64,000 nt of DNA, from the NCBI GenBank assembly GCA_018823135.1, contig JAHJJF010000016.1, positions 1 to 64,000 of the forward strand. The letters run 5' to 3'. Origin of the DNA: Pseudomonadota bacterium. Lineage in GTDB: Bacteria; Desulfobacterota; Desulfobulbia; Desulfobulbales; CALZHT01. The position numbers were made by a program, and so were the translations under genes. The notes under the pieces were generated by a model, which searched no databases, was not told where the DNA came from, and saw only the letters and a program-made list of their open reading frames with translations. This document shows positions 7,586 to 17,494 of the stretch, piece by piece (position 1 is the first letter of the stretch; every line of letters starts with the position of its first letter).

Positions 7586-9736
7586 ATGCAGAATGTAACC
7601 TTGGGTTTGGCTGTTCTGCTCAGTGTCGGGATTTTATTTGCAAAACTCGGCCAGTTTCTCCGTCTCCCCTCAGTTACCGGATATATTATTGCCGGCGTTC
7701 TTTTGGGGCCTTCCTGTTTGGGTTTTGTATCCTACGAGATTATCGGACAGAAATTAAATCATTTCACAGAAATTGCCCTGATGCTCATTGCTTTTGGCAT
7801 TGGTGAACATCTTGAACTTAAAAAGCTTCGAGTCATAATTAATAAAATTTTTATTATCGGACTTGGTGAAACCATCGGTGCTTTTAGTTTGGTTTTTTGT
7901 GGCACCCTGCTGGTTTCTCTCTATGTTGGCGCATGCGTCGGCGGCTGGGCGTTTAAAGAAATCGTCGTTTTATCTCTTTTGCTTGGCGCTGTTTCTGTTG
8001 CAACCGCACCAGCGGCAACTCTTCATGTCATGCGTGAAGCCAGGGCTGCCGGTCCGCTTACCACTACTTTAATGGCTGTAGTTGCGATAGATAATGGCCT
8101 GGCGATCATGATTTTTGGTGTTGCTGTTGCCATTGCTCGAAATATTGTGGGAGCCGGTGGCGCGGTGGTTCCGATTATTTTTGGAAGTTTGGCCGAGATT
8201 TTGACATCATTGATGCTTGGAGTTTTGACCGGCATGTTGATTGATTTTTTCGGTCAGAAACTTAAAAATAAAAACGAACTTCTTACTGCGGGGCTCGCCC
8301 TTTTGCTTTTATGCGGCGAGGGCGCCCGGCTCATGGACCTTTCGCCTCTTTTAGCTGGAATGACCGCAGGTTTTACGGTTATTAACCGTCATCGGCGGGA
8401 CGTGCGCCTTTTTCGGGTGCTGCAAGCCTTTGAAGCACCGATATACGTCCTGTTTTTTTCCCTGGCCGGTGCGCACCTTCACTTTTCTTCTGTTATGATC
8501 GTCGGATGGCTTGCTCTTTCCTATTATTTTTTGAGGGGAATTGGGAAAATGGGTGGTGCTGCTTTGGGTGCACGGTTGGCCTTGGCGCCACCCACTGTAC
8601 AACGATATCTCGGACTTGCTCTTATGCCACAGGCAGGTGTTGCGATCGGGCTTATTTTCTTGATAAAAAGTGAACCCGGTTTGACGGTATTTTCTTCCAT
8701 TATTACCCCGGTTGTACTTGCCGGGGTGTTTCTTTCTGAGCTTACAGGACCTGTCTGTGCCCGGCTGGCATTTGACAAGTCCGGTGAGTCGCATGGTGCT
8801 GCTGAAAAATGTGCAAATCACCGGAACAAGCTGGCTTCAGCCCAGAGTTATAACGGCTCTCAGGATATGACGTTGGATGATTTTCATATGTCCAAGTGGA
8901 CACGGGGTAAGTTAATTCCGCCTCGAAGGCTTGAGGGTTGCGTTGTTTTTGGTCTTTCACTCCCAACAACTGCGGCTGGTCTTGCAAGAATTGCAACGTT
9001 GTTTTCTCATTATTTCATGTCTTCGCCTTTGGCTGTTCATGTGGTTATGCCGCAAAAAAAGGATAATGATCTGTTTGAAGAAACCGACTCAGCGCCTCAA
9101 TTGTTTAAACTTGCTTCTCAAGAAGTCGCCTCCCTGGGTTATAGACTTGAAACGCAAATTATCCACTCGGATGACATTGTTTCGGCTCTTTTGTCCGTGA
9201 CTGATAATCCAGGTACACGGGCAATAATTATTGGGCATCCCTTAAAGAAAAGTTCTCAGGAATTTCAGGGAGTTATAGAGTCTGTCGCGAAAAATGCGAC
9301 ATGCCTGGTAATTGTTGTTCGTTTTGCGGAAACGCTGCATACTGAAAAAATTCTCGTGCCGATTACTTCCATCGAAGACATGCGTACACTGGGAGACCCG
9401 GTTTCCTCATTGTGTTGCGCAGGCCGACATCAAGTTACGGTATTAAGGCTTCTTCCGCCGGATGCGGTTAAGGAGCATATTGAAAATGCTGAAGCCGATC
9501 TTTTTGAGTGGGCCAAGAAACAAGGGGTGGCTAGATTTGTTCGTATTAAGGTTGAAGCGACCGAGACCCGCCTTCAGGCAATTGTTCAAGAAGCAGAATC
9601 CCATGATTTACTTATTATGTCCTCGGCGCAGACAAAAAGGATACAGCGATTCTTTTTTGGTTCTTTGGCTGAAGATGTCGCCCAGAACATCAATAAATCG
9701 ATGCTTATTGTTCATTCGAGCAAACAATCAAACTGA
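7586..9736 (+). CDS. CPA2-type cation:proton antiporter with C-terminal Usp-like domains
   Basis: Inner-membrane monovalent cation/proton antiporter of 716 residues. Residues 1-390 form about a dozen hydrophobic helices of the Na_H_Exchanger (KefB/CPA2) family, with the discontinuous-helix motif ATAPAATLHVM near 144-154 and an acidic transport site in VAIDNGLA near 166. From about 430 to the end is a soluble part resembling two universal-stress-protein folds, ending in LLIMSSAQ and FFFGSLAEDVAQNINKSMLIVHS, the typical Usp nucleotide-loop region. No RCK/TrkA-N domain is present. AGGAG precedes the ATG by 9 nt. The cation and the bound regulator are unknown. Confidence 0.85.
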   Translation: MQNVTLGLAVLLSVGILFAKLGQFLRLPSVTGYIIAGVLLGPSCLGFVSYEIIGQKLNHFTEIALMLIAFGIGEHLELKKLRVIINKIFIIGLGETIGAFSLVFCGTLLVSLYVGACVGGWAFKEIVVLSLLLGAVSVATAPAATLHVMREARAAGPLTTTLMAVVAIDNGLAIMIFGVAVAIARNIVGAGGAVVPIIFGSLAEILTSLMLGVLTGMLIDFFGQKLKNKNELLTAGLALLLLCGEGARLMDLSPLLAGMTAGFTVINRHRRDVRLFRVLQAFEAPIYVLFFSLAGAHLHFSSVMIVGWLALSYYFLRGIGKMGGAALGARLALAPPTVQRYLGLALMPQAGVAIGLIFLIKSEPGLTVFSSIITPVVLAGVFLSELTGPVCARLAFDKSGESHGAAEKCANHRNKLASAQSYNGSQDMTLDDFHMSKWTRGKLIPPRRLEGCVVFGLSLPTTAAGLARIATLFSHYFMSSPLAVHVVMPQKKDNDLFEETDSAPQLFKLASQEVASLGYRLETQIIHSDDIVSALLSVTDNPGTRAIIIGHPLKKSSQEFQGVIESVAKNATCLVIVVRFAETLHTEKILVPITSIEDMRTLGDPVSSLCCAGRHQVTVLRLLPPDAVKEHIENAEADLFEWAKKQGVARFVRIKVEATETRLQAIVQEAESHDLLIMSSAQTKRIQRFFFGSLAEDVAQNINKSMLIVHSSKQSN

Positions 9737-9775
9737 ATTGTTGTATAACCATTTGATTTTACACAATATTATTTA

Positions 9776-9795
9776 ATTGTTTCACGTGAAACAAT
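9776..9795. other. parS: parS centromere-like site (perfect)
   Basis: The core TGTTTCACGTGAAACA at 9778-9793 is an exact match to the bacterial parS consensus, and the palindrome extends two bases on each side to 20 bp. ParB binds such sites and spreads to load SMC and to guide origin segregation. It sits about 130 bp upstream of parA, with parB following, so site and protein genes form one locus. I found no second exact copy in the window. Confidence 0.97.
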
Positions 9796-9923
9796 CCCTT
9801 GTGGGTTTTTGGGTGTCTGGGCAAGGGTATTTTTGGGTAAAGTGAAAAAATTGTTGTAAGCGAGCGGGAAAAATGTTTTCAGTGGTATGTGGGTTTTGGC
9901 GATTTGGTGATTCAACAAATAAT

Positions 9924-10742
9924 ATGGGCGGTGTAGCGGTGGAAAAGAACGGCAAAAAGGCAAAGGTTGTGGCGCTGGCCAATCAAAAAGGCGGGGTGGG
10001 GAAAACAACGACAGCGATAAATCTGGCAGCAGCGGTGGCCAGTATGGGGCGGTCGGTTTTGGTTGTTGATTCAGATCCCCAGGGAAACACCTCGAGTGGC
10101 CTTGGTGTTAATGTTTCGGAGATAGAAAGCCATTTGTATCATTGTTTTCTTGGCGAGGTGGCGACTGAGAAAACTGTTTGTGGTGTCCAGGGGGTTCCGA
10201 ATCTGTTTGTCTTGCCGACCCATATAGATCTCGTGGGGGTCGAAATAGAGTTGATGTCCGCCCCTAAAAGGGAGCGTTTTCTGGCTGATATTCTGGCGCC
10301 GGTTCTTAAGGATTATGATTATGTGTTTGTGGATTGTCCGCCGTCCCTTGGTCTGCTCACTTTGAATGCCTTGACTGCGGCAGACTCAGTAATTATCCCA
10401 ATGCAGTGTGAGTATTTCGCTCTTGAGGGGTTGGGGCAATTGGTAAGAACTATACGGTTGGTGAAAAATTCATACAACAAAAGGCTGTCTATTGAGGGAC
10501 TTTTGTTGACAATGTTTGATAGAAGGAACCGTCTCACGTATCAGGTTGCCCGAGAGATAAAGAAGCATTTTCATGATAGAGTGTATGATACGGTAATACC
10601 CAGAAATGTGCGGTTGAGCGAGTGCCCTAGTCATGGAAAGCCGATCAATGTGTATGATCCGCTTTCAGCGGGATCTTTGAGTTATCTGAGTCTGGGCAAA
10701 GAATTCGTTAAAAGGCAAAGACAAAAAAAGAAGGTGGCTTAA
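9924..10742 (+). CDS. parA: Chromosome-partitioning ATPase ParA (Soj)
   Basis: ParA/MinD-family ATPase that works with ParB and parS in chromosome segregation. The deviant Walker A motif KGGVGKTTT lies near residue 17, VVDSDPQGN is the switch I/A' region, and VFVDCPPSLGLL is Walker B. Three in-frame starts are possible: ATG 9873, ATG 9924 and GTG 9939. The first adds 17 residues not typical of Soj and has no ribosome site; I use 9924, giving 272 residues. GTG 9939 also has a GGCGG-like site. The gene ends 1 nt before the parB start codon, so the pair is translationally coupled. Confidence 0.93.
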   Translation: MGGVAVEKNGKKAKVVALANQKGGVGKTTTAINLAAAVASMGRSVLVVDSDPQGNTSSGLGVNVSEIESHLYHCFLGEVATEKTVCGVQGVPNLFVLPTHIDLVGVEIELMSAPKRERFLADILAPVLKDYDYVFVDCPPSLGLLTLNALTAADSVIIPMQCEYFALEGLGQLVRTIRLVKNSYNKRLSIEGLLLTMFDRRNRLTYQVAREIKKHFHDRVYDTVIPRNVRLSECPSHGKPINVYDPLSAGSLSYLSLGKEFVKRQRQKKKVA

Positions 10743-10743
10743 A

Positions 10744-11613
10744 ATGATAAAGACGCGGGCGTTGGGTAAGGGCTTGAATGCGTTGCTTCCAGGGAATATC
10801 GAGGAAGACGGGGAGGGTCGAGAGTATTTTATTTGCCAGATTGATGATATTCGGCCGAATCCATATCAGCCAAGAAAGGAAATGAAAGGATCCGATCTGG
10901 ATCAATTGGCTGCCTCGATCCAAGAAAAGGGTGTTTTGCAGCCTCTGATTGTTACTGAAAGAGAGCTGGGTGTTTATGAATTGATTGCCGGTGAGAGGCG
11001 GTGGCGTGCCGCAAAACTTGCTGGATTAACAGAGGTGCCGGTATTGGTCAAAGATGTTACCGATATCGAGCGACTGGAGTTGGCAATAATAGAAAATATC
11101 CAGCGTGAAAATTTAAATCCCCTTGATGAAGCCCTGGCCTATGATCGACTTATGAAAGAGTTTGGGCTCACACAGGAAAAAGTAGCAAAAAAGGTCGGGA
11201 AAGAAAGGTCTACCGTCGCAAACTTGATTAGAATTTTACAATTGCCGGATTATGCCAAAAAGGATGTAGCCGATGGGGTAATGAGCCTGGGGCATGCTCG
11301 TGTTTTGCTTGGAATCAGTGATCCCGAAGTGGTCAGAGAGTTGAGGGATAAAATTGTAAATCAGGGGTTGAACGTAAGGCAAGCTGAGGAATTAGCCAAA
11401 AAGCAGAAGAGTGCAAAACCCATATCCAAGCCGCGGAAAACCACTACTGATGGAATCCCGGAATCGTATTGTAAGGCTTTATCCCATGATCTTGTCCGAT
11501 ATTTGAGCACGAAGTGTCGGATAGTCCAGCAAGGAGACAGGGGCAGGCTCGAGATTGAATATTATTCCGTTGATGATTTGGAGCGGTTGCTGGAGTTGAT
11601 TGTTAAAAAGTGA
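10744..11613 (+). CDS. parB: Chromosome-partitioning protein ParB (Spo0J)
   Basis: CTP-dependent parS-binding clamp protein of 289 residues, normal for chromosomal ParB. The N-terminal ParB/Srx domain carries the CTP-binding box GERRWRAAKLAG near residue 82 and ENIQRENLNPLDEA near 119. A helix-turn-helix follows at about 145-165 (LTQEKVAKKVGKERSTVANLIRIL). A charged linker (about 215-235) leads to a C-terminal dimer domain. The start MIKTRALGKGLNALLP is the family's usual ParA-activating basic N-terminus. Confidence 0.96.
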   Translation: MIKTRALGKGLNALLPGNIEEDGEGREYFICQIDDIRPNPYQPRKEMKGSDLDQLAASIQEKGVLQPLIVTERELGVYELIAGERRWRAAKLAGLTEVPVLVKDVTDIERLELAIIENIQRENLNPLDEALAYDRLMKEFGLTQEKVAKKVGKERSTVANLIRILQLPDYAKKDVADGVMSLGHARVLLGISDPEVVRELRDKIVNQGLNVRQAEELAKKQKSAKPISKPRKTTTDGIPESYCKALSHDLVRYLSTKCRIVQQGDRGRLEIEYYSVDDLERLLELIVKK

Positions 11614-11676
11614 TCGAGGTTCCATTGGCAACAGGTTGAGTCTGTTTTTAAGAAAGTTAACACGATCACGGCAAGA

Positions 11677-12474
11677 ATGAGAGTCATGGACCAATTTCAG
11701 GAAAAAGTTGAGGTTATTCGATCTGAGAGGATTGCAGCGGATGTTTTCCGTCTGGTTTTAGCTGCCCCGGAAATTGCCGAAAAGGCCACGCCGGGTCAGT
11801 TTATAATGATAAAAGTAAACTGGGCCTATGATCCGCTGTTGCGGCGACCGTTTTCAATATTTCAGACATCCGGGCAAGATATTCAAATAGTTTATAAGGT
11901 CTTGGGGAAAGGGACTCAAATAATGTCAACGTTCAAGGCCGGTGATAAAATTGACATTATAGGCCCCCTTGGCAAAGGTTTTACGGTTATCAGTAAAAAT
12001 CTTTGTCTGGTCGGGGGGGGGATGGGAATTGCCCCGCTTTTTTTTCTGTCAAAACAGATAGTTCAGACTGTAAAAGGGGCCAAGATCCAACTACTTCTTG
12101 GTGCAAGAACACGCGATGAATTAATGGCTTTTGAGCCGGGTTTCAAGGCCTTAGGGGTGCAAGTGCATGCTGCCACCGATGACGGCAGTGCCGGGCACCA
12201 CGGGTTTGTCACTGATTTGTTTGTGAAAGCAGCTGATAATTGTCCAGCCGATCAGGCTTTTGATGTGTATTGTTGCGGACCCTATCCGATGATGCGAACA
12301 GTTGCTGAGCTATGCACTAAATATGGCTTGCCGTGTCAGGTGTCTATGGAAACCATGATGGCCTGCGGGATTTCCGCTTGTCTTGGTTGTGCTATACAGG
12401 GAAACGGCAAACGATATCTTCATGTCTGCAAAGACGGGCCGGTTTTTCAAGGGGGAGAAATCAAATGGGCATAG
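11677..12474 (+). CDS. pyrK: Dihydroorotate dehydrogenase electron-transfer subunit PyrK
   Basis: Iron-sulfur flavoprotein subunit that passes electrons from PyrD to NAD+ in pyrimidine synthesis. The FAD-binding motif RRPFSI is near residue 57, and the NAD-binding [14 protein letters not shown] near 112. The 2Fe-2S cysteines are in [10 protein letters not shown] and the later VCKDGPVF (about residues 228-251). The 265-residue length is normal. An ATG at 11686 is an alternative start. It overlaps pyrD by 10 nt, as expected of a two-subunit enzyme. Confidence 0.93.
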   Translation: MRVMDQFQEKVEVIRSERIAADVFRLVLAAPEIAEKATPGQFIMIKVNWAYDPLLRRPFSIFQTSGQDIQIVYKVLGKGTQIMSTFKAGDKIDIIGPLGKGFTVISKNLCLVGGGMGIAPLFFLSKQIVQTVKGAKIQLLLGARTRDELMAFEPGFKALGVQVHAATDDGSAGHHGFVTDLFVKAADNCPADQAFDVYCCGPYPMMRTVAELCTKYGLPCQVSMETMMACGISACLGCAIQGNGKRYLHVCKDGPVFQGGEIKWA

Positions 12475-13391
12475 AAATTCTTCCTGATCTGCGAGTTTCT
12501 ATCGGGTCTTTCCAGTTGAAAAATCCCGTTATGACCGCGTCCGGCACTTTCGGATATGGTGAGGAGTTCGCTTCCTTAGTAGATTTACATAGGTTAGGCG
12601 CAGTGATTGTTAAGGGTATTTCGCATGAGCCGCGGGCAGGAAATATGCCCCCAAGAATTGTAGAAACCTCGTGCGGGATGCTTAACGCCATTGGACTTGA
12701 AAATGTCGGTTTTGAGGGTTTTGTAAAAGAGAAACTACCGTATTTAAGAAATAAAAAGGTCCCGGTCATAGTGAATATCCTGGGCGATAGCATTGAAGAA
12801 TACTGTATTCTTGCGGAAAAACTTAATGATATAGAAGGGGTTTCAGCTCTTGAAATTAATATTTCGTGCCCCAATGTGAAAAAAGGTGGAGTTGCATTTG
12901 GCACCGACCCGGATATGGCCGAAGCTGTCACCAGCGGCGTACGGAAAAGATGTACCTTACCTGTTATTGTTAAGCTTTCACCGAATGTCACTGACATAAC
13001 GGTAATTGCAAAAGCTGTTGTTTCCGGGGGATGTGATGCAATATCGCTGGTAAACACTCTGCTGGGCATGGCAATTGATATTCATACAAGAAAGCCAAAG
13101 CTTGCCAATATTGTTGGTGGGCTTTCAGGTCCGGCAATCAAGCCGGTGGCTTTAAGGATGGTATGGCAGGTCGCTCAGGCTGTGAAAGTGCCGGTTATTG
13201 GCATCGGCGGGATTACCACCGCGGCAGATGCAATCGAGTTCATGATTGCCGGAGCAACTGCCATTCAAGTGGGCACAGCAAATTTTATAAATCCCGGCGT
13301 TTCTGAAGAGATCCTTGATGGGATCGCCACCTATTTGAATGAAAAGGGGTTGACCTCGGTTCAGGAACTAATAGGCTCCCTTGAAATTTAA
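12465..13391 (+). CDS. pyrD: Dihydroorotate dehydrogenase B, catalytic subunit
   Basis: FMN enzyme that oxidises dihydroorotate to orotate, class 1B because PyrK is encoded next to it. A 308-residue TIM barrel. Visible motifs are [13 protein letters not shown] (about 21), [10 protein letters not shown] (about 77), the active-site Cys segment [12 protein letters not shown] (about 132) and the FMN-phosphate loop [19 protein letters not shown] (about 246). The ATG at 12465, with GGGGGAG 7 nt upstream, is chosen over an out-of-context upstream start inside pyrK. Confidence 0.95.
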   Translation: MGIEILPDLRVSIGSFQLKNPVMTASGTFGYGEEFASLVDLHRLGAVIVKGISHEPRAGNMPPRIVETSCGMLNAIGLENVGFEGFVKEKLPYLRNKKVPVIVNILGDSIEEYCILAEKLNDIEGVSALEINISCPNVKKGGVAFGTDPDMAEAVTSGVRKRCTLPVIVKLSPNVTDITVIAKAVVSGGCDAISLVNTLLGMAIDIHTRKPKLANIVGGLSGPAIKPVALRMVWQVAQAVKVPVIGIGGITTAADAIEFMIAGATAIQVGTANFINPGVSEEILDGIATYLNEKGLTSVQELIGSLEI

Positions 13392-13483
13392 AAAGAGCGT
13401 AAGAGGCAGTTTTTATATGGTTTGTTTTTCATTGAAAACACAAGGACTCAGCGGAGTTAAGCATAAATGGAAACCGATAGTTG

Positions 13484-13753
13484 ATGGTCTTGTTTTTTAA
13501 GAAAATCCGCTTTTATCAGGCGATTTTCTTTGACAAGGAAACTCCGTGGCATGTAAAGCTGTTACTCCTTTTAGCTTTTCTATATCTTGTTTTTCCTTTT
13601 GATTTAATCGCAGACAATATTCCCTTTATCGGCTGGGTTGATGATTTGACAGTGAGTTCAATTCTGGTGTCTCTGGCTTTCAGACTGGTACCAAGGCATG
13701 TAATTTACAAAGCGCGGCTTAAAATTTTTGGTGAAAATCAACACAAAATGTAA
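13484..13753 (+). CDS. YkvA/DUF1232 family small membrane protein
   Basis: An 89-residue protein with the DUF1232 signature: WHVKLLLLLAFLYLVFPFDLIADNIPFIGWVDDLTV, that is P-x-D-L-I-x-D-x-I-P-x-x-G-x-x-D-D. Function in the family is unknown; the hydrophobic segment suggests membrane association. The ATG at 13484 is preferred to the TTG just before it. No clear ribosome site is seen. It lies 92 nt after pyrD on the same strand. Confidence 0.75.
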   Translation: MVLFFKKIRFYQAIFFDKETPWHVKLLLLLAFLYLVFPFDLIADNIPFIGWVDDLTVSSILVSLAFRLVPRHVIYKARLKIFGENQHKM

Positions 13754-13807
13754 GCAATAATTTTCTTATGATGTCTTCCCGCTGCTTGGGATCAAATAGT
13801 TGGCAAA

Positions 13808-14548
13808 ATGAATACGGATCAAAAAAGAAATATATTAAGGCATATATATGCCCACGCTTCGTGGACGGAAAATTCCTCCTATGCCTGCACCAAAGGGTGC
13901 GCCACATGCTGTACCCAGAGTGTTACCATGACAACACTGGAAGGCCTTGATATTATAGCCTTTTTGAAATCTAACAAGACGGTTTCACTGGAAGTCTTAT
14001 TTGGCACATACCGGCCCGGAAAACAGAAAAAAAATTTACTTACGACAAATGAGTTTGCTAGAAAATGCCTCACCGAGACGCTGACTGACGATGAGGAAGA
14101 AGGTGGTGATGCATGGGATTTTTCACCCTGTGTATTTTTGCAGGATAACAGCTGCAGCATCTATCCGGTAAGACCGTTCGGTTGCAGAGGTTTTGCATCA
14201 ACATCCCGGTGCGACCAAAAAGGGTTTGCCGAGGTGCCGGAGTTAATAGTTATCCTTAACACCCTTTGTTTACAATTAATTGAACATTTAGATCTTGGCG
14301 GGTTATGGGGAAATATTAATGACGTTTTATTTTGGTTGCTGGCAAAAGAAAAAAATGAAGAGATGGAAAGATCAAATGTGTCAGGGCTGAACCTTAAAAC
14401 AAATGAGCGCATTTATGGATTCCTGGTTCCGCCGGAAGAGCAACAAAGTGTTCGAGATATTTTTGCGCCGATATTGTCCAGCCAATTTCAGAATTCGTCT
14501 TTGGGGGAACTCATCAATATTGATGTCATGGGTAAAAACGGGCAATGA
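13808..14548 (+). CDS. YkgJ-type cysteine-cluster protein
   Basis: Putative zinc- or iron-chelating protein of the YkgJ (CxxCxxCC) family, 246 residues. The N-terminal CTKGCATCCTQSVTMTTLE (about 27-45) and the downstream CVFLQDNSCSIYPVRPFGCRGF (about 108-129) hold the eight-cysteine cluster typical of the family. A C-terminal region (about 140-246) is unrecognised. The biochemical role of the family is not established; metal binding is inferred from cysteine spacing. It stands alone between DUF1232 and yrfG. Confidence 0.78.
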   Translation: MNTDQKRNILRHIYAHASWTENSSYACTKGCATCCTQSVTMTTLEGLDIIAFLKSNKTVSLEVLFGTYRPGKQKKNLLTTNEFARKCLTETLTDDEEEGGDAWDFSPCVFLQDNSCSIYPVRPFGCRGFASTSRCDQKGFAEVPELIVILNTLCLQLIEHLDLGGLWGNINDVLFWLLAKEKNEEMERSNVSGLNLKTNERIYGFLVPPEEQQSVRDIFAPILSSQFQNSSLGELINIDVMGKNGQ

Positions 14549-14668
14549 ATGAATATATTCAATGATTTCAAGTTGTTAGTTTGTTGATGGGCTGCCTGGT
14601 AATTTCTCTCTACACTATAGGTGTTCTGTAGGGCATAAAAACAAAAAAGTCTGAAAAAAAATCGAATA

Positions 14669-15361
14669 ATGCACTCAGAAAAAATAACCGCACAGGTCCA
14701 ATGGAAAAAAATTGATACAGTTCTGCTTGATATGGACGGTACACTTCTGGATAAACACTTTGACGATTATTTCTGGGAGCAATATGTTCCGGAAGTGTTT
14801 TCACTGAATAATAATATGACTCTTGAAAAGGCTCGTGAAACACTTCTCCATCGTTATAAAAGAGAGGAGGGTACTTTAGCCTGGACCGACCTTGATTTCT
14901 GGTCTGAAGAACTGGGTATGGATATTCCGGCTTTGAAACTGAGAGTGGACAACCTTATACAAGTACATCCCTATGTTGTCGATTTTCTGAAATTTTGTAA
15001 AAAAATGAATAAACATCTCTGCCTGGTGACCAACGCCCACAGCAAAACGCTGGACATAAAATTGAATAAAACAGCCCTGGGGGGGTATTTTGATAGAATT
15101 ATTTGTTCACAGGAAGTGGGGATGGCCAAGGAAGACCCGGTGTTTTGGGAAAAACTGGAAAAAATGCTTGGTTTTAACCGCCTCACGACGATGCTTGCCG
15201 ATGATACGGAAGAGGTTCTTGCCTCAGCAAAAAAATATGGAATACAATGGCTGATTTATGTGGCAAGGCCAAGCAGCAGAAAACCGGTGAAGTATTCTCA
15301 AATATTTCCTTCCATAGAATATTTTAAGGAATTAATCACCAGTGATGAAATTAAGCATTAG
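14669..15361 (+). CDS. yrfG: HAD-family GMP/IMP nucleotidase (YrfG-like)
   Basis: Haloacid dehalogenase-type phosphatase of 230 residues. HAD motif I is LLDMDGTLLD (nucleophile Asp21, acid/base Asp23), motif II is CLVTNAHSKT near 119, motif III includes Lys in VGMAKEDPVFW near 153, and motif IV is MLADDTEEV near 175. The N-terminal stretch W-x-x-I-D-T-V-L-L-D-M-D-G-T-L-L-D...DDYFW...VPE matches E. coli YrfG, which dephosphorylates GMP and IMP. The function is inferred from this resemblance. It may be co-transcribed with hemL, 96 nt downstream. Confidence 0.8.
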   Translation: MHSEKITAQVQWKKIDTVLLDMDGTLLDKHFDDYFWEQYVPEVFSLNNNMTLEKARETLLHRYKREEGTLAWTDLDFWSEELGMDIPALKLRVDNLIQVHPYVVDFLKFCKKMNKHLCLVTNAHSKTLDIKLNKTALGGYFDRIICSQEVGMAKEDPVFWEKLEKMLGFNRLTTMLADDTEEVLASAKKYGIQWLIYVARPSSRKPVKYSQIFPSIEYFKELITSDEIKH

Positions 15362-15457
15362 GCAAGTAAGCCTTTGACAGCCCCTGAAACCATGCTATAT
15401 TCCCTGGGATTAAAAAAACAAAACATGATAACGTATTAATTTATTAGGAGTTTTGGT

Positions 15458-16750
15458 ATGAATACTGAAAAGTCAAAAGCATTATTCGCCGCTGCGCAGA
15501 AATCCATCCCTGGTGGGGTGAACAGCCCGGTTCGAGCCTGCAAGTCTGTTGGCTGTGATCCACTGTTTGTCGCACGGGCAGATGGATCGAAGATTTATGA
15601 TGTCGATGGAAATGAATTTATTGATTTCGTCTGTTCCTGGGGGCCGATGATTCTCGGCCATAATCATCCTGCGGTGACAGAGGCAATCAGGGAAGCCCTT
15701 GGCAACGGCACAAGTTACGGGGCTCCGACCCCCCTTGAGATAGATCTGGCCGAGCTTGTTATAGATGCGTTGCCCTCGGTGGAAAAGGTGCGATTTGTCA
15801 GTTCCGGTACCGAGGCAACCATGAGCGCTATTCGCCTGGCGCGGGGATACACCGGTAAAAATATTGTTGTGAAGTTCGACGGTTGTTACCACGGACATGC
15901 GGATTCCTTCTTAGTAAAAGCCGGATCCGGCGTAGTGACTCTTGGTATCCCTGGGAGTCCTGGAGTACCAAAGGATATTGTAAAAAATACAATATCAATT
16001 CCTTATAATAATTTTGAAATATTAGAAAAGACACTTTTAGACGATTCCCTTGACATTGCCTGTGTCATTATTGAGCCGGTTGCGGCGAATATGGGAGTTA
16101 TTCCTCCGGCGCCGGGTTTTCTGCAAAAAGTGCGGGAACTCACCGAAAAGCGAAATATTGTTCTTGTTTTTGATGAAGTGATCACCGGATTCAGGCTTGG
16201 TTTCGGTGGCGCCCAGGGAGAGTTCGGTATTATGCCGGATCTCACTTGCCTGGGTAAGATAATCGGCGGCGGGCTTCCGGTTGGCGCCTATGGCGGCAAG
16301 GCGGAGATCATGGCGCATATCGCACCGGACGGACCGGTGTATCAGGCAGGCACCTTGTCCGGCAATCCCTTGGCAATGGCCGCAGGCATTGCTACCTTGA
16401 AGGTCCTTAAAGAGCCGGGTTTTTACGATAAATTAAATAATACGGCAGCCTCTTTTGCTGACGAATTGATGCGGCAGGCGGAAAAATATTCTTTGAAAAC
16501 CACCCTGAACAGGGCAGGCTCGGCAATGACTACTTTTTTCACGGAAGGGCCGGTTACGGATTTTGATTCTGCGATGAAGGCCGATACTGACAAATACGGC
16601 AGGCATTTTCGGCAGATGTTGTCCCAGGGTGTTTGGCTTGCCCCTTCACAGTTTGAAGCGGCATTCATTTCGGCGGCGCAAACTACTTCAGATCTGGAAA
16701 AAGCCTTGGAAAAAAATGAATGGTCATTCAAAAAGTTGGTGGATTTGTAA
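15458..16750 (+). CDS. hemL: Glutamate-1-semialdehyde 2,1-aminomutase
   Basis: PLP enzyme that converts glutamate-1-semialdehyde to 5-aminolevulinate, the second step of the C5 route, in partnership with HemA encoded at 29.1 kb. Length is 430, normal for GSAM. Motifs include [16 protein letters not shown] at the N-terminus, [17 protein letters not shown] near 117, the PLP-contact FDEVITGFR near 234 and the Schiff-base Lys in [15 protein letters not shown] near 267. TAGGAG lies 9 nt before the ATG. Confidence 0.97.
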   Translation: MNTEKSKALFAAAQKSIPGGVNSPVRACKSVGCDPLFVARADGSKIYDVDGNEFIDFVCSWGPMILGHNHPAVTEAIREALGNGTSYGAPTPLEIDLAELVIDALPSVEKVRFVSSGTEATMSAIRLARGYTGKNIVVKFDGCYHGHADSFLVKAGSGVVTLGIPGSPGVPKDIVKNTISIPYNNFEILEKTLLDDSLDIACVIIEPVAANMGVIPPAPGFLQKVRELTEKRNIVLVFDEVITGFRLGFGGAQGEFGIMPDLTCLGKIIGGGLPVGAYGGKAEIMAHIAPDGPVYQAGTLSGNPLAMAAGIATLKVLKEPGFYDKLNNTAASFADELMRQAEKYSLKTTLNRAGSAMTTFFTEGPVTDFDSAMKADTDKYGRHFRQMLSQGVWLAPSQFEAAFISAAQTTSDLEKALEKNEWSFKKLVDL

Positions 16751-16846
16751 AAAAATCGTTGACTTTGGACTATAGCCGTGATAACAAAATTATCGATTTT
16801 TCTTTTGTTGGGGCCATGTCTCCATGGTTTATTTTGAGGTAATTTG

Positions 16847-17074
16847 ATGTCCGGCGAGCGTAAGGAAATTGTTAAATTGCTGGCCGAATTCAGCACCATT
16901 GGGATGACAGTAGCCTTTTCCATCTTTATAGGGGTTGGAATAGGATATTTTTTGGACCATAAGGTTTTTGACGGTAAAACTTCTCCGTGGCTCACCCTGA
17001 TTTTTTTGGGTTTGGGAGTAGCGGCAGCCTTTAAAAATCTTTTCAGGGTGGCCACACGAAAGGATTTCAGGTAG
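16847..17074 (+). CDS. atpZ: AtpZ/AtpI-family ATP synthase accessory protein
   Basis: A 75-residue two-helix membrane protein with FSIFIGVGIGYFLD and WLTLIFLGLGVAAAFKNLFRV, the AtpZ signature seen at the head of many atp operons. Family members help assemble the c-ring or form a Mg/Ca channel with AtpI; which applies here is unknown. ATG 16847 follows GAGGT at good spacing; the TTG one codon earlier is rejected. It is followed after 3 nt by atpI. Confidence 0.85.
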   Translation: MSGERKEIVKLLAEFSTIGMTVAFSIFIGVGIGYFLDHKVFDGKTSPWLTLIFLGLGVAAAFKNLFRVATRKDFR

Positions 17075-17077
17075 CGG

Positions 17078-17488
17078 ATGACGGAGCAAAAAGCAACACA
17101 GAACGCGGATTTTTCGTTGGGAAGGATTCAGTTATACAATTGGCTGCTTCTCTTTATACTCGCAACTGCTGGATGGGTTGTCTTTTCTCCGTTTATTGCC
17201 GGCTCAATATTTACAGGTGGTTGTATCGCCAATATCAGCTTCATGATGCTTAAAAGGGACCTGTTATCCCTGATGAGCGGCTCCTTGATAGCGGTTAAGG
17301 CGCGATTTTTAATTAAATATTATTTTCGCCTGTTTGTGCTGGCCATCATACTTTTTTTGCTGATCAAGCAGCAGATCGTCAATAGCATCGGATTGCTGGT
17401 TGGATTATCAACAGTTTTTCTGAGTATTGCGGGTTCGGTTGTAAGTGAGGTGAGGAAAAATTTTTTTCAAGCTAAGGAGGCTTCGTAA
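17078..17488 (+). CDS. atpI: ATP synthase subunit I
   Basis: A 136-residue membrane protein with four hydrophobic segments (about 22-38, 42-55, 72-93 and 98-118), matching ATP synthase subunit I, a non-stoichiometric assembly factor for the c-ring. Sequence conservation in this family is low, so identity rests on size, helix pattern and position between atpZ and atpB. It ends 6 nt before the atpB start. Confidence 0.8.
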   Translation: MTEQKATQNADFSLGRIQLYNWLLLFILATAGWVVFSPFIAGSIFTGGCIANISFMMLKRDLLSLMSGSLIAVKARFLIKYYFRLFVLAIILFLLIKQQIVNSIGLLVGLSTVFLSIAGSVVSEVRKNFFQAKEAS

Positions 17489-17494
17489 GGAACC

